Shown: piece after piece, positions 7,774 to 13,610 of the stretch
Position numbering within the stretch: the first letter of the stretch is position 1
How the letters are laid out: every line of letters begins with the position of its first letter
DNA from: Candidatus Geothermarchaeota archaeon
GTDB taxonomy: Archaea; Thermoproteota; Nitrososphaeria; Geothermarchaeales; JDFR-13
Length of the DNA: 13,610 bases
Reading direction: 5' to 3'
Assembly (NCBI GenBank): GCA_015522055.1
Contig: WAMZ01000013.1
Span: 1-13,610, forward strand
Notes under the pieces: model-generated
Told to the model about the DNA's origin: nothing
The model's database searches: none
The model's input: only the letters and a program-made list of their open reading frames with translations
Translations under genes and position numbers: made by a program

Positions 7774-7968
7774 CTACAGAACACCTCAATAAAATTCCCT
7801 TGAAATATCAAATAATTATATTTTACTTTAGTCATTTATAAAGAATCAACTCGTTATAATAATGCAAAGCTGTTAATTACTTAAATATAATTAATTTAAC
7901 TATATATTCTTAATTTTAAGTATGCCACTCATATAGACCGGGTTACAGAGACATAATTGGGTGGAAAT
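7774..7968. promoter_or_regulatory. Divergent livK / livHM promoter region
   Basis: A 195-bp very AT-rich gap. For livK (- strand): TTTATAAA at 7835-7842 as TATA box, GAGGTG at 7782-7787 as ribosome site. For livH (+ strand): TTAAATATAA at 7881-7890 or ACTATATATT at 7900-7909 as TATA box, GGGTGG at 7960-7965 before the ATG. An 11-bp sequence AAATATAATTA occurs once on each strand (+ at 7883-7893, - at 7813-7823), and TGCAAAGCT at 7863-7871 is shared with the livG upstream region. These are candidate binding sites for a common regulator, not proven. Confidence 0.55.
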
Positions 7969-8913
7969 ATGCTTGATGTAATCTTGACCGCCTTGGCTAT
8001 ATCAAGTGGCTTCGCCCTAGCGGCCGGCGGAATAACCATCATCTACATGTCCACAGAGACATTCAACTTCGCCCACGCATCCATGGTTGCATACGCATTC
8101 TACACCGTATTCGTTCTAAATCTGGTAACTGGAGGCTCACCCTACTACTATATACCCATAGCGGCATTAGTATCGGGAGCAATAGGGGTCATAATATATT
8201 TCACGATAAACAAGTGGCTGTTAAGGGCCGGCGCGACAATGGTTACACTGATGATGTCGACCCTAGGAGCAGATCTAATCCTATACGGATTCCTAAATGC
8301 ATTAGCCGAGAACCTAACACAGATATTCAAGAGAGACATGAGATACTTCCTCCTCGCAGAGCAAGACATATTGCTATTCAGGATTGGGAATGTGAATGTC
8401 AAGCTTATCCACATAGTATCATTACTAGTTGTAGTAGTGATAATAGCGGCTATCCAACTATTCCTGACTAGAACAAAGTTCGGTATAGCGATGAGAACAA
8501 CCGTGGAGAACCCGACTTTAGCCAAAGTATTAGGAATAAATCCTGAGACCGTCTACCTAGCCTCATGGTTTATAGGTGGCGCTATGGCCGGCCTAGGTGG
8601 AGGTATTCTATCTCTGGTAATGCCTGGAGAAACTAGAATTGGGCTCGTATTAATAGTTCCATTATTCGCCGCAGCCATCGTAGGAGGATTATATAGTATA
8701 TTCGGGTCACTACTAGGCGGATTCCTGATAGGCGTAAGTATGCAGCTCGGCATATATCTACTGGCACAAGCTGTGGGCTCATGGATAAACGCATATAAAT
8801 ACATCATTCCATTGGCCATGATGGTCGTCACACTGTTAGTCTATCCACAGGGTCTAGGCGCCCTACCATGGGGCAAGTATCTATCAAGGTTTAGGAGATT
8901 TAGGGGTGAGTAA
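7969..8913 (+). CDS. livH: Branched-chain amino acid ABC transporter permease LivH
   Basis: A 314-residue inner membrane permease, one half of the channel. Hydrophobic helices fill almost the whole protein. LivH signatures are GGITIIYMSTETFNFAHA (20-37), STLGADLILYG (97-107) and the cytoplasmic coupling loop TKFGIAMRTTVENPTLAKVLGIN (169-191), followed by FIGGAMAGLGGG and GLYSIFGSLLGG. I chose the ATG at 7969, preceded by GGGTGG four nt upstream; the TTG at 7957 would overlap that ribosome site. The stop is separated from the livM ATG by a single base, so the two permeases are translationally linked. It is divergent from livK, so the importer is split over two transcripts. Confidence 0.94.
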   Translation: MLDVILTALAISSGFALAAGGITIIYMSTETFNFAHASMVAYAFYTVFVLNLVTGGSPYYYIPIAALVSGAIGVIIYFTINKWLLRAGATMVTLMMSTLGADLILYGFLNALAENLTQIFKRDMRYFLLAEQDILLFRIGNVNVKLIHIVSLLVVVVIIAAIQLFLTRTKFGIAMRTTVENPTLAKVLGINPETVYLASWFIGGAMAGLGGGILSLVMPGETRIGLVLIVPLFAAAIVGGLYSIFGSLLGGFLIGVSMQLGIYLLAQAVGSWINAYKYIIPLAMMVVTLLVYPQGLGALPWGKYLSRFRRFRGE

Positions 8914-8914
8914 T

Positions 8915-9991
8915 ATGGCGTTGGAGGCTCTCGCACCATTATTAACGCAAATAATCTTATATTTCGCGGCATTCCTAATAGTGACACTCAGCCTAAACCT
9001 AGAGGTTGGATATGCTGGTATCGCCCAATTCGGAAGGGTACTAGCAGTATTAACCGGGGCAGTGGTAGCTGGTGCTATACCTGGTAGGATACTTGCATAT
9101 ATGATGGGTATGCCCTACGGCGCAGAATATGCAAACCACCTCATAAACTTCAAGATAGTTAATACAATAACAAATGAATTGCTTACACCCAATCCATTGC
9201 TTTCAATAGGAATGTTTGTATTCACACTGGCCTTAGCAGCCCTCTTAGGCGGTATAGTAGGTTTCATATGCTCATATCCAGCCCTAAGATTGAAGGAAGC
9301 ATATTTAGGTATCACCCTCCTAGCATTCGGAGACGCACTACAGGCATTTATATGGAACTATGACCCGATAGCTGGTGCCACACAAGGAATAAATATTCCT
9401 GATTTCTATAGATGGGTGGGGGCTGGTGCACCGAGGTTCTATGCAGCGACTATTACCATGCTCGGAATAGCCATACTTGTATATATACTTATAGACGCGA
9501 TTGGGAGGGCGCCTTATGGACGTGCACTCAAGGCTATGAGGGATTCCGAGGTCGCGGCAGCGGTATACGGTAAAGATATAGCCGGATTAAGGGGTAAGAC
9601 TTTGATTGTTGGAGGAGCAATAGCAGCCATAGGCGGGGCGCTGTGGACAATGTATTCACTGAGCTTCAAGGCCATCACATTCAATAGGTTGACATGGACA
9701 TTCTGGCCATGGGCATTCATGATGCTCGGCGGAACGGGTAACAACTTCGGTGTATTAATAGGAACATTTATATTCTCCACCGCCAGGACATTAATATTTA
9801 CTTATAAGGAGATCCTAACACAAGTCATACCCATATCGCCCCAGTGGCTTGAATACATACTTGTTGGAACAGCTATCGTGGTCATCGCTCTCCTGAGGCC
9901 GCAGGGTATAATTCCTGAGAAACCGGCCCTAACACTGAAGCGTGAAGAGATCATTGAGATAAAGGAGAGGGTAAGAAGTAGATCCAAGTGA
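8915..9991 (+). CDS. livM: Branched-chain amino acid ABC transporter permease LivM
   Basis: A 358-residue permease that pairs with LivH. Signatures are SLNLEVGYAGIAQFG (26-40), ALRLKEAYLGITLLAFGD (123-140), GATQGI (154-159) and the coupling loop PYGRALKAMRDSEVAA (200-215), then GGAIAAIGGALW and LRPQGIIPE near the C terminus. About eight or nine hydrophobic segments are visible, with a basic cytoplasmic tail (KERVRSRSK). The ATG at 8915 is preferred because GGGGTGAG at the end of livH lies about five nt upstream; the GTG at 8906 sits inside that site. The gene is followed by a short T-rich stretch (10006-10020) and ends 23 bp from the convergent dehydrogenase gene. Confidence 0.94.
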   Translation: MALEALAPLLTQIILYFAAFLIVTLSLNLEVGYAGIAQFGRVLAVLTGAVVAGAIPGRILAYMMGMPYGAEYANHLINFKIVNTITNELLTPNPLLSIGMFVFTLALAALLGGIVGFICSYPALRLKEAYLGITLLAFGDALQAFIWNYDPIAGATQGINIPDFYRWVGAGAPRFYAATITMLGIAILVYILIDAIGRAPYGRALKAMRDSEVAAAVYGKDIAGLRGKTLIVGGAIAAIGGALWTMYSLSFKAITFNRLTWTFWPWAFMMLGGTGNNFGVLIGTFIFSTARTLIFTYKEILTQVIPISPQWLEYILVGTAIVVIALLRPQGIIPEKPALTLKREEIIEIKERVRSRSK

Positions 9992-10003
9992 GACATTCCA
10001 TCA

Positions 10004-10020
10004 CATAAATTTCTTTATAT
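10004..10020 (+). terminator. T-rich terminator after livM
   Basis: The sequence AAATTTCTTTATAT directly after livM is a weak T-rich archaeal-type terminator. It overlaps the 3' end of the convergent gene. No hairpin of note is seen. Confidence 0.25.
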
Positions 10021-10983
10021 CCTAACCCTCGAACCTACCCCCTTCTCTATAGCCTTGTTATATAGATATCTAGCTGCACATACGTCCTGGAGGGCCAGGC
10101 CAACCGATTTATAGACGGTGACCCCGCCCGGCCTACCACTAGCTACTCTAGCGCCCAACTCACCCAACTCTATAATATCATCGCTTGTAATCAACGAATT
10201 GCTTATCGCATCTCTTATATCCCAACTCTCCCTAGACGTAGCCTCCTTAGAATCGACCACAACTAGGGAAGCTATCATAAATACCTCATCATCTAGAGCC
10301 CTACTCTCGGGTGTATGGGCCCCTATACTAACTACATGGACATCCCTCTTAAGGTGGCTACCCAAGACCACCGGCGACTCGGTTGTCGAGGCCTCAATAA
10401 TAATATCGCCGTTAGCCAATGCATCGCTAAGGGAATCAGCTACATATGCGTCTACACCGAGTTCAGCAGCATATCTGACGAAGCCCTCTGCCGCCTCCCT
10501 CCTAATATCATATACCAATACTTTCTCTGGCCTAAAGAAATGGGTGATAAACCTTAGATGGTATCTCGCCTGGTATCCACCACCTATGAATACTACTACA
10601 CCTGATTCCCCAGGCCTTAAATATTTGACAGAGACCATGGACGCGGCTGCAGTCCTCAAACCAGTAACTACAGCCCCATCCATGATCGATAGCGGCATAC
10701 CAGTATCTTCATCAAATAATGTAACCACCCCGGGTATGGTTGGCAGACCACGCTCCCTATTAGCGGGTATAACACTAACAATTTTGATGGCGACGCCAGA
10801 GCCCTTGACATATCCGGGCATGAAGCCCCACCAGTTCCCAGATATGGTCATGACAGTCCTCTGCGGTATATCCGCCTCCCCCCTAGAGTACTTCCTAAAA
10901 CATGCTTCAATCACATCAACAAACTCAGGTATATCAACGATGCTATTCAGGGTATCACCGTCTAAAACTAGGATCTCGGGCAT
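10015..10983 (-). CDS. Ornithine cyclodeaminase / mu-crystallin family dehydrogenase
   Basis: A 322-residue NAD(P)-dependent enzyme of the family that includes ornithine cyclodeaminase, archaeal alanine dehydrogenase, pyrroline-2-carboxylate reductase and mu-crystallin. Seen: substrate-binding Lys67 (GVAIKIV), Arg110 in TGLRTAAAS, a nucleotide-binding loop IGGGYQARYHL (about 133-143) and the C-terminal VYKSVGLALQD. The loop IGAHTPESRALDDE (220-233) has His223 where ornithine cyclodeaminase and archaeal alanine dehydrogenase carry a conserved Asp, so true cyclodeaminase activity is doubtful. An imine reductase or other amino-acid dehydrogenase fits as well. The start may be ATG 10983 or GTG 10992; no clear ribosome site is seen, only AT-rich DNA with TTATTATATTTAT at 10994-11006. 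Convergent with livM; it probably acts on amino acids in the cytoplasm. Confidence 0.85.
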   Translation of the reverse strand: MPEILVLDGDTLNSIVDIPEFVDVIEACFRKYSRGEADIPQRTVMTISGNWWGFMPGYVKGSGVAIKIVSVIPANRERGLPTIPGVVTLFDEDTGMPLSIMDGAVVTGLRTAAASMVSVKYLRPGESGVVVFIGGGYQARYHLRFITHFFRPEKVLVYDIRREAAEGFVRYAAELGVDAYVADSLSDALANGDIIIEASTTESPVVLGSHLKRDVHVVSIGAHTPESRALDDEVFMIASLVVVDSKEATSRESWDIRDAISNSLITSDDIIELGELGARVASGRPGGVTVYKSVGLALQDVCAARYLYNKAIEKGVGSRVRI

Positions 10984-11010
10984 GGCGACCACATAAATAT
11001 AATAACTATG

Positions 11011-11029
11011 GACAATCGAATAAATTGTC
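11011..11029. promoter_or_regulatory. Perfect inverted repeat between ogg and the dehydrogenase gene
   Basis: GACAAT-N7-ATTGTC, a perfect 6-bp dyad, lies 28-46 nt upstream of the dehydrogenase ATG and 6 nt after the ogg stop. It could be an operator near the promoter of the dehydrogenase gene, or a small hairpin ending the ogg transcript. The sequence does not decide between them. Confidence 0.35.
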
Positions 11030-11035
11030 GTGGAT

Positions 11036-11668
11036 TTATTTTAACACCTTACCAGTCGACATATACCACATGTATAGGTCTAAGATCCCGGGCTCGATCC
11101 CCAACTCACCACTAAGATCTTTAATGAGACCCTCCAGCTCCAAATACCTAGATGGAGTTAGTGAAGCTACCTCCCCAACCAATCCATAATACTTTAATAT
11201 TTTGATTATATGCCTATCGATTATCGCCAAGTCGAGGAAACCTATATTCCTGAGGAAGTGACTAGCCTCCTTCATACCGAAACCCTTCACCAACCTAACT
11301 AGGCGAGACCTAATCAAACTACTTTCGAGTCCAGAATTGATGACCGAGATAACTTCACCTAGTACACCTCTGGCTAAAACTATATATCTACTCCTAACAT
11401 TGGGATATCTATATCCCATTTTCTTCAAGGTACTCCTAAGCTCCTCATAGCTAATATCGATATAACGGTCTCCTAAAACCCTCTCGATCTCAAGCACCTT
11501 GTCTGCCCTATAATTGGCGGTAAGTATACAGTAGGCCAGCTCCCGCATCACTATACGGGGGGAATATCTATCTATCGACCTAAAGGACTCGACTCTATCA
11601 TCCACAAGCCTCCTTACATCAGACGAAAGGAGTATTTTAATATTTTCCAGGAAATCCTCCCTACCCAA
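11036..11668 (-). CDS. ogg: 8-oxoguanine DNA glycosylase/lyase, Ogg2 type
   Basis: A 210-residue base-excision repair enzyme that removes 8-oxoguanine and nicks the abasic site. The helix-hairpin-helix block LVKGFGMKEASHFLRNIGF (127-144 region) carries the likely catalytic Lys133, and Asp151 in AIIDRH is the second catalytic residue. Their 18-residue spacing and the total length match the archaeal/Thermotoga Ogg2 family (for example the Methanocaldococcus enzyme, about 207 residues). The start is TTG at 11668, two nt after the stop of the upstream small gene, with a GGGTGA about 10 nt before it; no in-frame ATG exists until residue 41, so the TTG is favoured. It is the last gene of the MFS - CxxC protein - ogg run. 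Confidence 0.9.
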   Translation of the reverse strand: MGREDFLENIKILLSSDVRRLVDDRVESFRSIDRYSPRIVMRELAYCILTANYRADKVLEIERVLGDRYIDISYEELRSTLKKMGYRYPNVRSRYIVLARGVLGEVISVINSGLESSLIRSRLVRLVKGFGMKEASHFLRNIGFLDLAIIDRHIIKILKYYGLVGEVASLTPSRYLELEGLIKDLSGELGIEPGILDLYMWYMSTGKVLK

Positions 11669-11670
11669 TC

Positions 11671-11931
11671 CTACGTCTTCACCCTAAATCTAACCACGGC
11701 ATAGTCAACCATGTCCCTAATCTCATCTATCTCCAGTTTAATCCCCTGGTCCTCGGCCTCAATAACAAAGTCCTCGAAGTAATCGTAGTAGCCGCATGTC
11801 CTACAGTATGGACCGCTGAACTCCACCTCAACATACTCATCGTCAACCCTCAATATCTTTGCATGGGCCTCGGGAGACCTATACCTATTATACACCTCAA
11901 CCGTCTTCTCAACCCTATCTACTAGCCCCAT
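11671..11931 (-). CDS. Small conserved-looking CxxC protein, function unknown
   Basis: An 86-residue acidic protein with no family I can name with confidence. The N-terminal part (1-22) is polar and helical in character; next come likely beta strands (HAKILRVDDEYVEVEFSG, 23-40), then a CRTC motif at 43-46 followed by a Tyr/Asp/Glu-rich stretch (GYYDYFEDF, 47-55), and a C-terminal strand (VDYAVVRFRV). Only one Cys pair is present, so a metal site would need other ligands or a dimer. A TTG at 11967 would add 12 residues, but those lie inside the MFS gene; the ATG at 11931 has GGAGG/GGGGAG purine-rich sequence upstream. It overlaps the MFS gene by 17 bp and sits 2 nt before ogg, so the three are probably co-transcribed. 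The tight coupling and full-length reading frame support a real gene. Confidence 0.75.
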   Translation of the reverse strand: MGLVDRVEKTVEVYNRYRSPEAHAKILRVDDEYVEVEFSGPYCRTCGYYDYFEDFVIEAEDQGIKLEIDEIRDMVDYAVVRFRVKT

Positions 11932-13084
11932 CTCCTCCCACTCCCCTAATCCTAAAATACCCCTCAACTATTAAAAGTCCAATCAATGTAATGAAGATGG
12001 AGGCAAAGATATATGTTTTATAGCTTCCAGAGAACTCACTCACATATCCATTTGCGGATGACCCGACTATCCATGACAATGCATTAAACATCTGTAGGGC
12101 ACCGAGCCCCGTTGCCCTCTGACTCTCACCTGTATTCTCGATAATATATACATTTGCACCACTATATAGCATGACCCAGGAGATCGCCAAGACCATCTGC
12201 AAAGGTATTATATGGATATAGGTTGGGCTCAGAAAATATCCTAGGAAGACCATCGAGGTTAGTAGTAGCCCTAGCTCGAATATACGTAAGCCTCTACCCT
12301 CCGAGTATCTCCCGATACTCCTGAATATCAATATCTGGGTAATCGTGTTTATCGAGTGTATTATCCCAACCCAGTATTCATCGGCTCCCAAGTCATATAG
12401 AAATAGGCTGAAGAAGCTCCACACACCCCCAGCGGCTACAAACCTTAGTGAATAGGCTATGTATATCACCCATATAGCAAGGGGAAACTTTATAAGCTCA
12501 CGCAACTCGATTCTAGAACCACGGATATCAGAGTACATCCCACTATCGACCATAACCAATAAAATCAGAGGTATCAGGGTAATCACTCCACACAAGATGA
12601 AGGAGCCCTCATAGCCCAGTGCATTCACAATATACCCGCCTATCAATCCAGATGTAGCGAAGCCCATGCTACCGAACATCCCCACCGTACCTATGCCTTC
12701 TCCTGCACCCATAACTTTAGCTCCGATCAAGTTTACCAAGGGGATTATTGCACCCGTGCTGAACCCCTGGAGCATACGGACAATTATGAGATATAGCCCA
12801 TCCTTATAGAGGGGTGTGATGAAGTTCGAGATCGAGAGGAGTAGGAGGGAGCCGATGAGTACACCCCTCACCCATCCATACTTATCTACTATTATCCCTC
12901 CAGATATGGATGAAATGCTGTTCAATAGAAAGTAGAATGTAGTGAGGAATCCGATGATAATATTAGATACACCAACTACATAGAATGCATATAGCTGTAG
13001 ATAGATGGCGAATATACCTATGGTGAACCAAGTCGCGTACATGGTGAGAAGCACTGGCACAACCTCAATGAGCCTCCTATCCAT
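11915..13084 (-). CDS. Major facilitator superfamily permease
   Basis: A 389-residue membrane transporter with the hydrophobicity expected of twelve helices. The MFS motif A between helices 2 and 3 reads GGIIVDKYGWVRG (62-74), and a second weaker copy, GRYSEGRGLR, lies in the C-terminal half. MLQGFSTGAIIPLVN near helix 4 and the Gly-rich GSMGFATSGLIGGYIV in helix 5 resemble drug or metabolite antiporters, but substrate and direction cannot be read from the sequence. The ATG at 13084 is preferred: GGTGG (13091-13095) lies six nt upstream. A TTG at 13123 would add 13 residues ahead of that site. The probable TATA box is TTATATAAA at 13151-13159 (- strand). The 3' end overlaps the CxxC protein gene. 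Confidence 0.88.
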   Translation of the reverse strand: MDRRLIEVVPVLLTMYATWFTIGIFAIYLQLYAFYVVGVSNIIIGFLTTFYFLLNSISSISGGIIVDKYGWVRGVLIGSLLLLSISNFITPLYKDGLYLIIVRMLQGFSTGAIIPLVNLIGAKVMGAGEGIGTVGMFGSMGFATSGLIGGYIVNALGYEGSFILCGVITLIPLILLVMVDSGMYSDIRGSRIELRELIKFPLAIWVIYIAYSLRFVAAGGVWSFFSLFLYDLGADEYWVGIIHSINTITQILIFRSIGRYSEGRGLRIFELGLLLTSMVFLGYFLSPTYIHIIPLQMVLAISWVMLYSGANVYIIENTGESQRATGLGALQMFNALSWIVGSSANGYVSEFSGSYKTYIFASIFITLIGLLIVEGYFRIRGVGGDGASR

Positions 13085-13126
13085 ATATATCCACCGAATA
13101 GCCAAGTAGAGTTGAATATTCAAATT

Positions 13127-13160
13127 GGATATAACGAGCCAGTATATATCTTTATATAAT
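13127..13160 (-). promoter_or_regulatory. Candidate promoter of the MFS - CxxC - ogg run
   Basis: On the - strand TTATATAAA (13151-13159) would place transcription near 13128, leaving a leader of about 44 nt that includes the GGTGG ribosome site. GTTATATCC (13127-13135) is a closer alternative. The surrounding DNA is AT-rich. Confidence 0.4.
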
Positions 13161-13204
13161 ATAATTAAAATATAATGAGTTGACCCCGATATTTACCCAA
13201 ATAG

Positions 13205-13348
13205 TTATTTGTCCTCGAAACCGTCAGCAGATAACTTCTCAACCAATCTCTCATCAATATCTTCAAAAACAACCTGATGCCCCTTCTCAATTAAGTTACG
13301 CCCGATAGAGAAGCCAACCACACCAGCCCCAATTATAAAAATTTTCAT
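13205..13348 (-). pseudogene. 47-codon Rossmann-fold N-terminal fragment, dehydrogenase remnant or mini-gene
   Basis: The 47-residue reading frame begins MKIFIIGAGVVGFSIG and continues with KGHQVVFEDIDERLVEKL, then stops (TAA) after GFEDK. This is a complete first beta-alpha-beta unit of an NAD-binding Rossmann fold: GxGxxG loop at 7-12, helix, second strand ending in acidic residues at 29-32. The text most resembles the N terminus of UDP-glucose/GDP-mannose dehydrogenases, which run to about 420 residues; TrkA-N domains are a second possibility. Neither other frame downstream continues the fold, so a simple frameshift does not explain the end. A good ribosome site (AGGAG, 13357-13361, eight nt before ATG) and the intact frame leave open that it is still translated. 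I call it a remnant because no stand-alone protein of this size is known to me. Confidence 0.6.
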
Positions 13349-13610
13349 ATCAAAAACTCCTATGCATATAATGTAGCACCGCTTTACATTACATCACTGG
13401 ATATATGTTTCAACCGATATAAACCAGCAAAATATATATATATATTTGATAATAATTATTTCATACAATTTATTTTCCAAATCGATAAATTATATGTATG
13501 TAAAACGAGAACCATGGGTAATAATAACCGTGGTTAACTATGGGGATAACCCAAATATTTTATAGATCTAGATGCTTACAGGTTATATCTATGCTTATAT
13601 ATTGATAAAC
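13349..13610. other. AT-rich gene-free right end
   Basis: About 260 bp with no supported gene. On the - strand it probably contains the promoter of the 47-codon frame (TTTATATC near 13418-13426). It holds an alternating AT run around 13430-13443, and an imperfect hairpin at 13510-13535 (AACCATGG, 10-nt loop, CCGTGGTT; eight pairs with one G-U when read as + strand RNA). No tRNA cloverleaf or clear C/D-box RNA was found. A + strand frame opens at 13572 and runs off the edge, too short to judge. Confidence 0.4.

Noticed and set aside
10118..10996. 292-codon + strand frame opposite the cyclodeaminase-family gene
   Set aside because: It mirrors the codons of the real gene, has low-complexity Ser/Thr/Pro text and no recognisable fold; the - strand protein has conserved motifs throughout.
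13084..13204. Frameshift continuation of the Rossmann fragment
   Set aside because: Both other - strand frames after 13205 give short hydrophobic or AT-derived peptides with no match to the rest of a sugar dehydrogenase.
13572..13610. Hydrophobic + strand frame (MLTGYIYAYILIN) running off the right edge
   Set aside because: Only 13 codons are visible, with no ribosome site and an AT box at the wrong distance; the next sequence would be needed to judge it.
13085..13610. Search for tRNA, C/D-box RNA, CRISPR repeats or insertion-sequence ends
   Set aside because: No cloverleaf, no paired C and D boxes, no regularly spaced repeats and no transposase fragments were seen here or in the other gaps.

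Overview
The window reads as a stretch of chromosome from a thermophilic archaeon, most likely a crenarchaeote (Thermoproteota). The grounds are indirect: heavy AGG/ATA codon use, archaeal TATA elements without bacterial -35/-10 boxes, GGTG- or GGAGG-type Shine-Dalgarno sites mixed with apparently leaderless starts, very tight gene packing, and archaeal-type proteins (an Ogg2-type 8-oxoguanine glycosylase, a DUF711 protein, an M32 carboxypeptidase). No rRNA, tRNA, CRISPR array, insertion sequence or phage gene was seen. Species cannot be named from this sequence alone.

Layout, left to right. A family 2 membrane glycosyltransferase (+ strand) enters from the left edge and is cut there. It overlaps tail to tail with an M32 zinc carboxypeptidase (- strand). 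That gene diverges from a DUF711 protein (+), which converges to within 3 bp on an M24B Xaa-Pro dipeptidase (-). The dipeptidase is the last gene of a leftward run, livG-livF-pepQ, with livK just upstream on the same strand. livH-livM run rightward from the other side of a 195-bp AT-rich divergent promoter region. Together these five liv genes encode a complete ABC importer of the branched-chain or hydrophobic amino acid (HAAT) class: binding protein, two ATPases and two permeases. Beyond livM, on the - strand, come an ornithine cyclodeaminase/mu-crystallin family dehydrogenase and then a second leftward run: MFS permease, small CxxC protein of unknown function, and Ogg2 DNA glycosylase. Near the right end is a 47-codon remnant or mini-gene holding only the first beta-alpha-beta unit of a Rossmann-fold dehydrogenase, followed by about 260 bp of AT-rich DNA with no gene.

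The middle of the window (about 1.1 to 11 kb) makes sense as an amino-acid and peptide utilisation neighbourhood. An importer sits in an apparent operon with a proline dipeptidase, with a carboxypeptidase and an amino/imino-acid dehydrogenase or deaminase close by. That link is inference from gene order. Most genes are ordinary members of known families and I do not see a clearly new multi-gene system. The points most worth a second look are departures from consensus in both importer ATPases, short sequence elements shared by the liv intergenic regions, the CxxC protein placed between a permease and a DNA-repair enzyme, and the truncated Rossmann mini-gene.
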